DNA of 54,022 nucleotides from Gnetum montanum (GCA_015680685.1 MNCI01001825.1:72958-126979); one strand, 5' to 3'. Shown: positions 22,601 through 34,008, numbered from the stretch's first letter. Numbers and translations: made by a program. Notes: generated from the sequence alone by a model not told the origin.

Positions 22601-23848
22601 GTATTTCCCACTCAACCGCAACAACCCAATGTCACGAGGGCTTCCAATCCTCAATTCTCAATTGGTCTGGACAATCTTATGACGAAAAGACCTTTCTTCA
22701 GAACCAACAATCCAACCAAGCCCTCACCCTCACAAGTGGTTGAACATCTCAACACCTCCATACCAAATAAGGTTTCGAGACCCCCTCCAAAACAAAAATT
22801 AAGCCCAATGCACACGGTTATGTTAACACATACCGTTACCGACTGGATTAAGGTGGGCCACCTTCCTAAGAAATTCTTTGATCCTGGAAGCCCCCTAATT
22901 TATCTCCAAGTCATTGGGAATGAACCTCATAAGGCTCTTCTTGACTCAGACTCCGGAGTCAACTTAATTTCACAAGAATTGTATAAAACCTGGAACCTGC
23001 CTCCACTCAAGAAGAGCAATATTCGCTTAGAGTTGGCTAACCAGTCCATCACTATTCCTTTGGGATAGGTTGAGGATATTATTACCACCATGGGTGGTTG
23101 GTCATACCCAGCTGATTTCCTGGTGATCTAAATAAATAATGACAAAGGGGACTTCCCGATAATAATGGGAAGGGCATGGTTGAGCACAATAGATGCACGC
23201 CTAGGAATCTGCAATCTTTCCCTAGAAATATCCAAGAAAAATACTTTTCGAAAGATTGAGAAGAAGAAAGTTCCATGCATCGCATATAGTAACACAGGGT
23301 GCCATTGCGTGTAGAAATCATGGGTGATGCAAAGTTTAACATTGCCTGCATGCAATCGGTGTGCACAAGATGTTGACATACAAAAGTGCCTATATGCAGT
23401 AGCCACACGACAAGAAAACACCTAGTGGCTAATGGCTGATCAAGAGAGCGACTCGATAACATGCATGGAACTGACTGAGGGGATAACTAGTGCTTACGTT
23501 GAAAGCATAGACACACTTGAGCAAGTTCGTTGCCAACTTCCAGCCCTTAACTCTAAAAACATTAACTGGGGGAAGTTGGAGATTCCTAAGGAATTTAAAC
23601 AAGAGCCCTTAGATTTAAAACCATTGCCCACCAGTCTGGAATACATGACCCTTAAAAATGGAAAATCGGTAATCATCAATGCAAAGCTTGCTCCTAAGCA
23701 AAAAGAGAGTTTGCTGAAGGTGATAAATAAATGGTCAACAATATTTGCTTGGTCATACCCTAAATTAACTAGAATAGATCCTAGGATATGCCAGCATTGG
23801 ATTTACACGGACCCCTCCATGAAGCCTCGAAAACAACCGCAGAGGTGA
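22592..23848 (+). pseudogene. Element A aspartic protease and linker (broken)
   Basis: After VTDWIKVGHLPKKF comes DPGSPLIYLQVIG and the active-site region KALLDSDSGVNLIS (about 22928-22970), then RLELANQSITIPL and FPIIMGRAWL. The usual D-S/T-G triad is disturbed (DSDSG). Stops occur near 23066, 23129, 23312, 23423 and at the end. The order gag-PR-RT-RH-INT is standard for Ty3/Gypsy. This part can be compared base by base with 36573-37187 of element B. Confidence 0.85.
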
Positions 23849-24660
23849 TTGAACCCAAAGTTGAAACAAATAGTGAAAGAAGAAATAGAGCAACTTCTCA
23901 GGGTTGGGTTCATTTATCCCATTGCTGATAGCGAATGGGTTAGTCCTTTAGTAATCGTACCTAAAAAAGAAGGCAAATGGAGGGTATGCATAGATTTGAG
24001 GCTATTAAATATGGCAACATTCAATGATCACTTCCCATTGCCATTTGTTGACCAAGTCTTAGACACTATAGCGGGGCATCACTACTATAGTTTTCTGGAT
24101 GGTTATAGTGGGTACAACCAAATATGGATCACACCAGAAGACCAAGCCAAAACAACGTTCATCAGTCCTTGGGGAATGTTTGCATATAAACAAATTCCAT
24201 TTGGCTTGTGCAATGCCCCTGCCATGTTTCAATGATTAGTTCTAAGCATATTTCAACAGCAAATAGGTAACGGAGTAGAAGTCTTTATAGACGACTTCTC
24301 CACTTATGGGACAAGCTTTGATCAAGCCTTGGACCGATTAGAGCAAGTGCTGAAATGATGCATTGAAACCAGCCTAAAGCTCAACTGGTAGAAAAGCCAT
24401 TTGATGGTTTAAGAAGGCATAGTACTGGGACATAAGATTTCACAATCAAGAATAGAGGTAGACCCAGAAAAAGTTAAGGTTATTCAAGGAATCACTCGAC
24501 AACCAGAAATAGTCAAAGACATACGGTCATTCCTTGGACACACTGGCTACTACAAGAAATATATTCAGAACTTCTCCAAGATTGCCAAACCGTTGGTAGA
24601 ATTAACGAAAAAAGATGCACCCTTCGAATGGACCAGGGAATGTGAATGAGCATTCCAAAC
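23849..24660 (+). pseudogene. Element A reverse transcriptase (broken)
   Basis: RT motifs appear in order: GFIYPIADSEWVSPLVIVPK, KWRVCIDLRLLN, FLDGYSGYNQI, PFGLCNAPAMFQ and the catalytic VFIDDFSTYG (24277-24306), then GHKISQSRIEVD and IRSFLGHTGYY. FLDGYSGYNQI with FIDDF is typical of the Tat/Athila side of plant Gypsy rather than chromoviruses. The single frame is interrupted by stops after MFQ (24234), after VLK (24357), near 24390 and 24408 and at 24648. Most fit C-to-T changes of CGA, CAG or CAA codons. Confidence 0.92.
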
Positions 24661-25321
24661 TCTAAAACAAAGGCTTGTGGAAACCCCTATTCTACAAGCC
24701 CTCGAATGGTCCAGGCCATTTCATATAATGACTGATGTATCTAATTATGCCTTAGGAGCCTTACTAACACAATTAGATGAACAAAAATGCCCTTATTACA
24801 TCCATCGTGTGAGTAAGAGTATTGCCGGTGCACAACTCAACTACACAACTATAGAAAAGGAATTAATGACTGTAGTGTTTGCACTGGACAAATTTAGGCA
24901 CTATGTGTTAGGCTACAAAGTGTACATTCATACAGATCATAGTGCAATTAGGTTCCTTATGAACAAGCCAATGGTTAGCCCTCGTATTATACGTTGGTTG
25001 GTAATCCTTTAGGAGTTCGATCTAACGATAGTAGATTGAAAGGACACTGAGAATGTAGTTGCTGATCATTTATCTTGATTGCACTGGGACGACAAAGAGG
25101 ATGAATATGCCATATCTGATCATTTTCCTGACGAAACCCTCTTTGCCAGTGTAGTGAATAACCAACCCACGGGAACAAATTGGTATAGTAGCATTCTTAC
25201 TTATCTCCTTTCCCAAAAAACACCACAGGGGTTGGACTTTAGGAAGAAGCAACAATTTCTTCACAAAACCAAGTACTTCATGGAAATCAAGGGATAACTC
25301 TATAAAGTCTGTTCTGATGGC
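24661..25321 (+). pseudogene. Element A RNase H (broken)
   Basis: The RNase H domain degrades RNA in the RNA-DNA hybrid. Visible motifs are RPFHIMTDVSNYALGALLTQ (first catalytic Asp), NYTTIEKELMTVVFALDKFR (Glu), and VYIHTDHSAIRFLM (second Asp), then DHLS. Stops lie near 25011, 25038, 25077 and 25296. A linker with LFASVVNNQPTGTNWY leads to integrase. Confidence 0.88.
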
Positions 25322-26481
25322 TTGGTTCACTGGTGTGTGCCCGATGAGGATCAATTAAGAGTTCTCCAGGATGCTCATGAGGGTCCCTGTGGAGGCCACT
25401 ATGCAGAGAGACGAATGGCCATTAAGATCTTGCTTGCAGGATACTACTGGCCAACGCTATTTCGGGATGCCCATCAATTTGTCCAATCCTGTGAGTGCTG
25501 TCAACGTGATGGTGGAATGACTACTAGAATGGAGGGCCCGCAACAATGGATTCAACGTTTGGAACCCTTTGACATTCGGGGAATAGATTTTATGGGGCCC
25601 ATTACACCAATGTCCAATGGGAAAGCTTATATCATTGTTGCTGTTGACTATTTAACCAAATGGGTTGAAGCAGCTGCTGTAACAGACTGCACATCGTCTA
25701 CGGCTACACGATTTGTACAAAAAAAATCATAAATAGGTTTGGTGTGCCGCGTGCACTCATCTCTGATAATGGAACACATTTTACGGGTGCAACCTTTTGC
25801 AAGTTGATGCAACGCTTAGGGGTTGAACATAAATTAACCACACCTTATCATCCCCAAGTAAATGGCCAAGCCGAGATTACTAATCGGGAGATTACGAGAA
25901 TATTAACAAGAGAAATTAGCAAATTTAGGCGAGATTGGAGCATGAAATTGAATGATACTCTCTGGGCATACCGCTCCAATTGGAAACTCCCTACAGGCTA
26001 TTCTCCCTATGAGTTAGTATACCGAAAACTTCCAAAGCTCCCAATACAGACTGAGCTCCGTACACTATCCATGACATGTGACCTTTACCTTGACCTTGAC
26101 CTAGCACAAAAACAAATATTGAAAACTCTAAACATGCTAGACGAGAATAGATCGGTTGCTCTGTCATCAAATGAGTTGCACAAGGCACATAACAAGCAGC
26201 GTCATGACTTAAAAATTTGAAGGGTTAAGTACCAACCAGGAGACAAGGTCCTTTATTGGAATCCCACGCATGTACCACAACATACGAAATTTCAAACATT
26301 GTGGGAAGAACCCTATATTATTTATATGACCTTTCCCTCAGGAGCCATGACAATATACAAGTCTGAAAGCCCGGATAAGAGGTTACTGGTTAATGTGCAA
26401 CAGAAAAAACCCTTCCGCGAACCAAGAACAGCTAGTGCAAATTACACCTCTGATAACGGACAACCTCGCTCGCTATTTTAG
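25322..26481 (+). pseudogene. Element A integrase (frameshifted)
   Basis: The zinc-binding HHCC part (about 25376-25510) reads HEGPCGGHY..CECCQRDG. The catalytic core shows Asp in GIDFMGPI (about 25578), Asp in ISDNGTHF (about 25763) and Glu in NGQAEITNREI (about 25872). A run of eight A (25718-25725) causes a frame shift between the first and second catalytic Asp. A C-terminal GDKVLYWNP module ends at PRSLF (26481). There is no chromodomain. Confidence 0.9.
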
Positions 26482-28395
26482 ATCTCTCCCTTTCAATTTA
26501 GTCATGGGGGAGATGACCACCTATGTTGATCCTTTAAGGCCCTCAGTTCTTTTACATTTTTGTTTTACAAGTTTCTTTAACTTTTCTTGTTTTTGTTTTA
26601 CAACATCATTTATTATTTTTCATTTCTTTGTGTGAGTGTGTGTTATCCATCTTGTCAAGTTTGTCATTTAATAAGTGTTCTTCATGATGATATAAACTAT
26701 TTTCCTATTGATTGCTAATGTTTGGTTTTTATGTTTAAGTTACAATGTTGATACTAAGGTATGGTTCTTTTGATATGACAGGCAATGAGTCCACTTCATC
26801 CATTCATCCACAAATTTCTATGGTCTCTCTTGGCTTGGAACTGTATAGTCCCTTTTTCAATAATAAGAACTATAACGAATTTGTGACTGGGCATTTCTCA
26901 AACTAAGGAAGGACTCAAGGATTGAAAAGGGTGTGGCTTCAAGGGAACTTGATGCATTCATGTTGGCCATTCTCTTGGGTGCTTGGATGTTTTCTTCTTG
27001 AGTTTTCTTACTACTTCAACGTTACCCAATTATCAGGAAGCTGAGTAAATAAAAATAATAAGTCTTTGCATGGTGTGGTTCTCACACAAAAACACAAAAA
27101 AAAAAAAAAACAAATAGTGAGAATTCAAAGCACACCCTTTAGAAGAAATAATCATTTAGGCTACAAGCACTGGTTATGGGACTAAAATCAACATGTTCCC
27201 TCTAACTAAGGCCCTTCTCGCTTCCCATTCTCTCTTCTCCTTCGTTTGTTAGAATGGTGGTAGCTCTTGCGAGAGACATTCTTGTTATTCAAGTGGATGG
27301 ATTGGCCAAATGCATTAATGCGAAGTCACTGGATGTGGTTTGTTGAGGCCAGACTTGGAATGAGATCTACTAAGTCACATTAATCATTAAACTACATAAG
27401 GGGCTATACATCACCTTGTTCTTGAGATTCCATTCCATTCTCTTCTTTCCATCATCCTTCCTCCATTGTTCACCTCATTGCCGGTTGTATCATTAGTGTA
27501 TATCTTGGTGGATGTATTGTTTTCTTTTTGGTAAATTCTTGTGGTTAAGACTTTAACTCTTGTTCAAAATGACATTCCCAGAGCCTATGGGCTCTTTGAA
27601 TGTGGGTTTGTTAGGGCATTAAGGGCATGAGCCTGCTTTGGGGAGGACCCACTGGCATTCCTATTTGGTGCATCCGTTAAATTCTTTCCCTTAACATTTT
27701 TTTGTAATCAATTCTATTTTGTTCATTTCCATCTTGAAATCCATTTCCTCAACGTTATTGTTATCTCTTTTTCTCCATATTTCTTGTTCCTTTTCTTTCT
27801 CCATTCTATCGCTACCAGAGGTTCACTCTTAGTCATGGGGGTCCTGACCCAATTTTTTCAATTTTCTCCTAACCCCTACACCTTCAGTAGTCATCATTAG
27901 TATATCTCTAGATTGGTATTAGCCATATCACAACTCAGCCAATGGACCTTTTACCAAAGCAAGGTATCAACTACATTGAGATTCATTCACCCTTCCTAAT
28001 ATAAAGACTATGTTGTGTGTGCAGATGGCAATCATGCAACAACGGATTGGATCTAGAAGGAACACGTGGAATGGATCGATGCTGAAGCCACTATGCAAGG
28101 AACGAGATGGATGGTGCACTTGCGAGTAGACAATGAAAGGCACAATCTTGGCATTGGTAGTAGCAGACTTCTTCTCTCTTCTCTCTTTTCTCTTAGCTAC
28201 CAAATAAGGCCTGATGTCAATTGTATAAGGTGTTCACTCTTATTGTCATGAACACCAGTTTTGTCTTGTTATGTAATGATGATCTGTTCACATGTCATCC
28301 CATTCACCATTAGTTCCATTCAAGTCAATAATCCCATACCTTCCGAATATTTTGTAAGGAACTTGAGGACGAGTTTTGATTTAGTCATGGGGGTA
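26482..28395 (+). other. Element A 3' untranslated region and polypurine site
   Basis: A 1.9-kb non-coding tail, collinear with 37420-39271 of B and, inverted, with 29203-31150 of C. It includes the block GCTTTGGGGAGGACCCACTG and A-rich runs near 27095. The word AGTCATGGGGG occurs at 26500, 27831 and 28383; the last is three bases before the 3' LTR, where a polypurine primer is expected. Confidence 0.75.
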
Positions 28396-28865
28396 TGATA
28401 GGATGCGATATCACATGGGCTGCAATATTGTGTCCGCCATGATATCGCATCCCTCGTGATATCGCGTATGTGATATTGCGTCGTCCCCTGCGATATCGCA
28501 TACGCGATATCGCATCCCTCGCGATATCGCGTATGTGATATCGCGATGCACTGCGAAGTCTATAAATAAGAGGTGGCTCTCCCTTGTTTCTCAATCTAGA
28601 TCTAGACCCTTAGTGAAACTTTGGCAGTGTTACCTCTCTAGAGATAGAATAATTTCCATGTGCCCGCAGTAGGAGCTCCAAAGTGAATGGATCTTTATTT
28701 GATCAAATATTGTACTTAACACAAGTTTGTGTATGGAAATAAAGATGAACTTTTGGATAAACCTTGCAGCTAATTAGGATTTTAATTACTGTTATTCATT
28801 ATTTATTGTTTAAATGCTTTATTAGTTAATTAAATCTCTCTCAACCCTCCTAGGCACATGGCAAC
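28396..28865 (+). mobile_element. Element A 3' LTR (type 1, truncated)
   Basis: It starts TGATAGGATGCGATATCAC after TCATGGGGGTA. U3 holds about ten GATATCGC-like words up to 28540, then CTATAAATAAGAGG (TATA) at 28559, the GTGCCCGCAGTAGGAG block and AATAAAG near 28737. It matches 18885-19217. The expected TCATCA end is missing; similarity to LTRs fades after about 28860. Confidence 0.8.
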
Positions 28866-28885
28866 TATGAAAATAATTCATTAGC

Positions 28886-29120
28886 CTTGACATACCATGC
28901 TACAAATTGATTTCATTCAATATGAAAAGCCTTGGCTAATTTGTGAAAATCTTAATAGCCACTTATTTTACTAGCCAACTGATGAAGTGTATTTTGTCTA
29001 GCCTTGACATACCATATTGCAAATTGATTTCATTTAATATCCAAATCCTTGGCTAGTTTATGCAAATCTTAATAGTCACTTATTCTACTAGCCAAGTGAT
29101 GAAGTGTATTTTGTCTAGCT
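28886..29120. repeat. Two tandem copies of a roughly 118-bp unit
   Basis: Each copy starts near TAGCCTTGACATACCAT and ends TGATGAAGTGTATTTTGTC, at about 28884-29000 and 29002-29118. The unit ends with the terminal sequence of the C-type LTR, so it arose at an LTR edge. It fills the joint between elements A and C. Confidence 0.85.
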
Positions 29121-29202
29121 TCGATATTAGATATTTGACATTGCTTCTAGGTCCTAAATATTAGATATTTGGTATTAGAGCCAGATAAAAGACACTTCAT
29201 CA
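29098..29202 (-). mobile_element. Remnant of element C 3' LTR
   Basis: On the minus strand it starts TGATGAAGTGTCTTTTATCT, like the 5' LTR start (TGATGAAGTTTATTTTATCT). Only about 80 bp are collinear with the 5' LTR. The other end is also TGATGAAGTGT read on the plus strand, giving a 105-bp segment with 11-bp inverted ends. Confidence 0.65.
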
Positions 29203-31179
29203 TACCCCCATGACTAAATGAAAACTCGTCATCGAGTGAACAAAAGGAGGAACAAGTCCCTTACAAAATATTGAGAAGGTATAGGATTATTGACTAACAT
29301 GCAAATTGACTTAGACGAAATAGACATATTCTAAGTGCCCAAGTGTATATATTTACAATATTTTATAAAATTGGATGTTCATGACAATAGAATTGAACAC
29401 CTTGCCTAAGACCAACATCCAACTCTTCTGGTAGCTGAAGAATGAGGGAGAAGATTCAATGATCATGAAGGGACCTCATCTAATGGTACTATTACTTATT
29501 CCTTAGTGAAGATAGTCCTGCCTCTAGTCCACACTTCTGACTACAATCACAACAAAATCATGGATTAGTGTGGAATGTGTAACTTATAGCTTTTAGGTAC
29601 CTTGTCTCGTCAACAGTTACACTTGGCTAGGTTATGACTATGGTGAATTGATTCTTTTAATAACATTAGTGGGAAGACTAAAAAATGGGTGAAATGGATT
29701 AGTGGTTTATTATTAAATTTTGAAAAGCCAAAATGCAATGAAATGTTTGAAGAGGGTTAAGGAATTCACAACAACAGAAAAGAGGATTTCACTGAAAAAC
29801 ATTGTGAAGATGCACATAATTAGATGTCATCAATGGAGCATGTAAAAGGATTTGATTATGAGAATCAACTTAACTAACCTAACCAAAAGATATGCAAGAG
29901 TGGATCCTTCCCAAAGTAGGCACATGCCCTTTGTTGCCCTTACATATCCTCAAACCAAGGAGTCCATGGGCCCCATGGGTGATTAATGGTTATGGAAAGT
30001 TAAGTACGAAAACTCAAAAGAGACTACCTAAGAATTTTGACACATCAAACCAAGACATCAAACAAGGACATGAACACTGCTAGTGAGGTAAGGCATGGAA
30101 AGCATAGATGGATGAGAGAGAAAAATTGGAATGGAGTTTCCAATTAAGGTCACATGAAGTCCCTCATGAATTTTGTGATTAAATGACCTAATAAAATCCA
30201 TCCTTAGTTTAGACTAAAACCAACCACGTTCAGTGACTTCGCATCATTACTCTAAAACTAGTCCATCCTCTTGAGATACAAGAGTGCTTCCATAGATCAA
30301 ACACCATTCCTTATTTAAGAAGAAGAGAGAAGTAGGAAGTGAGAAAGAGCCTTAATTAGAGAGGACCTTTAGGCATGGGTACCATATCTTTCTAGTCCCA
30401 TAACCAATACTTGTAGCTCATTTATTTTGTCGAAGTGGTGTGCTTTGAATTCCCATCATTGTTTTTTGAATGGAAACCACACCTTGTAAAGATTTATTCA
30501 ACTTGTTATTATTGGTCGATCTGGAATGTTAAGAGATCCATGAAAAACACACATGCACCCAAGTAGAAGAGTACAAAGAGTATTGAGTCATCTTGAAGTC
30601 ATACCTTGTTCAAACCTTTGAATTCTTTCCAAGTCTAGAAACTACCAAAGTCACAAGTTTGTTAAATTTTTACTTAAGGAAAAGGGACCTCATACTTCCA
30701 AAACAAGGGAAATCATAGAGTTTGTGGATGGGTGGATGTCATGGACTCACTACCTATTTCATGAAAAAGAAACCATGTCTTAGTTATTAGTAACAAAATT
30801 CAAAGCTAGAATCTAGACACTAACAATCAAATAACTGGATAGCACATGCCCACATCAAGCAAACCACACTATACCCAGTTGGCAAAAAGGCAAATTATTA
30901 TTAGAACACAATAAGAAAATCACACCAAAATAAAAAAAATATACAAGAAATTGTAAAATATTCAAGAAAAAAAAACATACTAATGATGTTGTAAAATAAA
31001 AATTGGAAAAAATTAATAAAGTAAAAACAAAAAGGTGTAAGATAAAGAAGGCATAAAACAAAAAGTTGTAAAGATAACAAGGTGTAAAAGAAAAATATAA
31101 AAAACTGAGGAGTTACTATAATGGTTATTATGGATGGCCATCTCCCCCATGACTATGTTGAAAGGAGGAGTTTTGTAAG
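29203..31179 (-). other. Element C 3' untranslated region
   Basis: Inverted counterpart of 26482-28395. It retains AGTCATGGGGG (minus) at 29205-29215 beside the LTR and at 31144-31154 just after pol, spaced as in A. The small open frames here are not genes. Confidence 0.75.
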
Positions 31180-32080
31180 ATTGAGCATGGTTGTCCATTT
31201 GATGAGACTTTTGTTGCACTAGCTTGCTTAGGCTCGGGGAAAGGTTTGATTTCTTGTGTGTTGACTAGCTACTTTTTTGTTTGGGCTCTTAGGTTTGTAG
31301 ATTAACATGTTTCCAAAAGGAAAGTTTTCATAAATGATGTAAGGCCCTTCCCACAACATCTAGAACTTAGTTCGTTGAGGTACGTGTGTGGGGTTCCAAT
31401 AGAGGATCTTATCTCCCAATTGAAACTTGACTTTCCTAATTCTAAGGTCATGGTGTTTTTTGCTAAATGCCTTATGAAACTTGTTATATGATAGGGCCAC
31501 CAATTGGTTTTGGTCTAGTAGGTTGAGATTCATTAATCTTTCTTTTTATGCTAGACTTAAGTCAAGTTCATGGTCATAGGTTATTGAAAGTGTATGGAGC
31601 TTGAATTGAATAGGAAGAGTTGGCAATTTTCTGTACACTAGATCATAGGGAGAGTAGCTTATATGGAGCTTCCAAGTAGAGTGGCAGGCCTAGAGGGCAT
31701 CGTTGAGTGAGGAGATAGGTGAGAATGCCATTGTACCATTTAGCCTCAGTGGGAAATTATTTAATTATAGCCCTAGCAAAGAGGATTCATCATGAAACTA
31801 ATTAGAGAATGGGCTTTCCTCCTCTTTTTTGTCCCATCTCAACCAAGACAAGTGGTCGGCAACCACTTTCTCAGTTCCCTATCAATCTACCATTATAAGA
31901 TTGAATTCTTACAAGATCACCAGCCATCATAAGACATAAGGACTCACCATTGGCTTATTCATTAGGAAGCAAATTGCACTATGGTCTATGTGCATGAAAA
32001 TCTTGTATCTAAGCACATAGTGCCTAAATTTCTCCAAGGCAAACACCACTCCCATTAGTTTTTCTCCATTGTGTTGTAAT
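31180..32080 (-). pseudogene. Element C RNase H and integrase remnants
   Basis: From 32075 downward: VVFALEKFRHYVLRYKIFMH, IDHSAICFLMNKPMVSPYVL (RNase H), then a jump past the integrase zinc finger and first catalytic Asp to SPYDLVYRKLPTLPIQ and GDKILYWNPTHVPQRTKF (integrase tail, about 31400-31360). Stops are frequent. It is collinear with A except for the deletions. Confidence 0.8.
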
Positions 32081-32081
32081 A

Positions 32082-32255
32082 GTTTTCGAACCACTTAGTT
32101 AAGGAGCCAGCTATCGTTAACAATGCTCATTGCAAATTAAGGAGCCAGAATTGTTGATGAACTTACTATTGGTTTAGAAGAAAGGTCTTTTTGTTGATAT
32201 CGTTTTCAAACCACTTAGTTAAGGAGCCATCTATCGTTAACAATGCTCATTGCAT
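32082..32255. repeat. Roughly 120-bp tandem duplication at element C deletion joint
   Basis: The segment AACCACTTAGTTAAGGAGCC..TATCGTTAACAATGCTCATT occurs near 32090 and again near 32210. It lies exactly where gag meets RNase H in C, so it probably formed during the deletion. Confidence 0.85.
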
Positions 32256-32279
32256 TACATTATTGTAGCTGAGGTGGAA

Positions 32280-33050
32280 TTTCTTCTAGCATTGACAAAG
32301 TAGGCGGTAACTATGTTGAGGATGGAGGGACATATGCAAAAGCGTGAAGAGGGTAATATGGATGTGGGGACTCCCCTCTAGTAGATGGAGAATGAGTTTG
32401 GTAATACTCAGGAGGGTAGTAGTGATGTTGGAAGGTGGCATGACTAGAAGAGTCATATGGAGAAATGGGTTGCTGAACATAGTACCCATATGGATCTAGT
32501 TGCTAGTAAGGATGCTATTGCCTTAGTGGTGGCATCCCCCATGACTATGGGTGTTGCCACTACTGGTAATGCTCATAAGATTGTGAGGGAGCTTCACTTG
32601 GATAGTAGGTTTGTTGTTGGTGGAACTACCTAGGATTGCATTGAAGATAAGGTAATCTTCTAGGTGCCTGCCTCCTTGCCAGTCTAGGATTCAACACATA
32701 CGCACTAGACTCTTACATGTATGACACAATGGGGCAAGATCCCTTGGGATGTTCATAATGATAAATGTTACACCCATCATCATCATCTAATTTAGTCTCC
32801 ACAACTTCTTCTACTGTAGCAGCTTTGCCCTTGCGCCTTTGATAGGCATGTTTAGCTTCTTTCCACCTCTTGTGGTCACAATCACTACTTTTATCTCTTA
32901 ACTCTTCTATGATTTTTAGAGCAATTTGGAATTTTTCATCCAATGAATCCCACATTTTATCTACCTTGGATGAAATTTTAGACATAGATTTTTGGATTAG
33001 CAAGGCCTTTTGTTACACCACCTCATCAAGAGATGACTCCTCATCATTTT
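32280..33050 (-). pseudogene. Element C gag, 3' part
   Basis: Minus-strand frame from NDEESSLDEVV through KISSKVDKMWDSLDEKFQIA, ELRDKSSDCDHKRWKEAKHA and CNIYHYEHPKGSCPIV, collinear with 21840-22200 of A. The first knuckle Cys-X2-Cys has become CNIY. It continues into the Pro/Tyr-rich tail and then into the deletion. Confidence 0.85.
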
Positions 33051-33989
33051 TGATGAGACACGATTCGCATAGGCTGCGATATCGCATCTTCCCTTGCGAT
33101 GTCGCGTACGCGATATCACGGTCCGCCATCATATCTATAAATAAGAGGTGGCACTCCCTTGTTTTGCCATCCTGAGTTAGAAGTAGGGAAACTCTGGTAG
33201 TTTGATCACTCCAGAGATAGAATATTTTTCATGTGCCCGCAGTAGAAGTCCCAAAGTGAACCGATCTTTATTCAAGCAACATTGTACCTGAACACAAGTT
33301 GTGTACAGAAATAAAGATGAGCTTTCCAGATAAACCTTGTAGTGCATGGGATAGGATTTTATTTATTGTTTCTCTCTCACCCTTAAACTCCTAGAATGCG
33401 GTATGAGTACGACTTGATTACGAGCATCTCGTGTGACTACTTGGTAACCCAGTGGCGTATTCAGGATCTACGCTTGGTAATCCTAGTGGTAGTCCCAGAT
33501 GTATACGGTTAGTCAAGGAATCGACTGCTCATCATACTTAGGCTAGATAGATTCTCTCAACCCTTTTCTCCTAGTTAGGTGCCTCAGTATGACCACTTCG
33601 AGCACGTGCGTTACGCGTGGTGATCCCAGCAATGATTAGCGTTTGGTAACTGCTGTTGCATCGGTTCAGGGTGTGTACAGTAAGTGGGAATAGATGCTAA
33701 TGCTAGGTTAATTTAGACTTAGTCATTAGTTAGAATTAGTACTTAGTGTCTCAACCCTTCACCTTGTTAGCATAGGAGACATAAAACATAAAAGACTATA
33801 AAAATCATATACCTTGGACTTACTTAACCATACACCGTGACAACTACAAGTAAGTCTGGGAAGACAACGAATAATTAACCCCAAGTGTTCCATGGGGCGT
33901 GTAGGCACTTAGTCTGTGGAGTTCAACCGGAACGTGCATGCTATGCTTGTTTCATATGGTTGAGTGTAGGGGTACCTTGCCACTCATCA
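33051..33989 (+). mobile_element. Element B 5' LTR (type 2)
   Basis: 939 bp. U3 has GCGATATCGC and related words (33076-33120), CTATAAATAAGAGG TATA near 33136, the GTGCCCGCAGTAGAAG block, ACACAAGTTGTGT hairpin and AATAAAG near 33320. It ends CTCATCA at 33989. Confidence 0.93.
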
Positions 33990-33990
33990 T

Positions 33991-34008
33991 TGGCACCGTT
34001 GCCGGGGA
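33991..34008 (+). other. Element B primer binding site (tRNA-Asp type)
   Basis: TGGCACCGTTGCCGGGGA, 17 of 18 bases as expected for tRNA-Asp, one base after the LTR end. Confidence 0.9.

Noticed and set aside
20367-26481. Endogenous pararetrovirus as the source of the RT
   Set aside because: Integrase, flanking LTRs and a tRNA primer site are present in the order PR-RT-RH-INT, so it is a Ty3/Gypsy LTR retrotransposon.
26482-28395. Extra genes in the 1.9-kb tails of A, B and C (env-like ORF)
   Set aside because: The tails share nucleotide blocks but no conserved open frame.
28396-28594. CRISPR-like array from regularly repeated GATATCGC words
   Set aside because: The words are short palindromes with no unique spacers, inside a plant LTR upstream of a TATA box.
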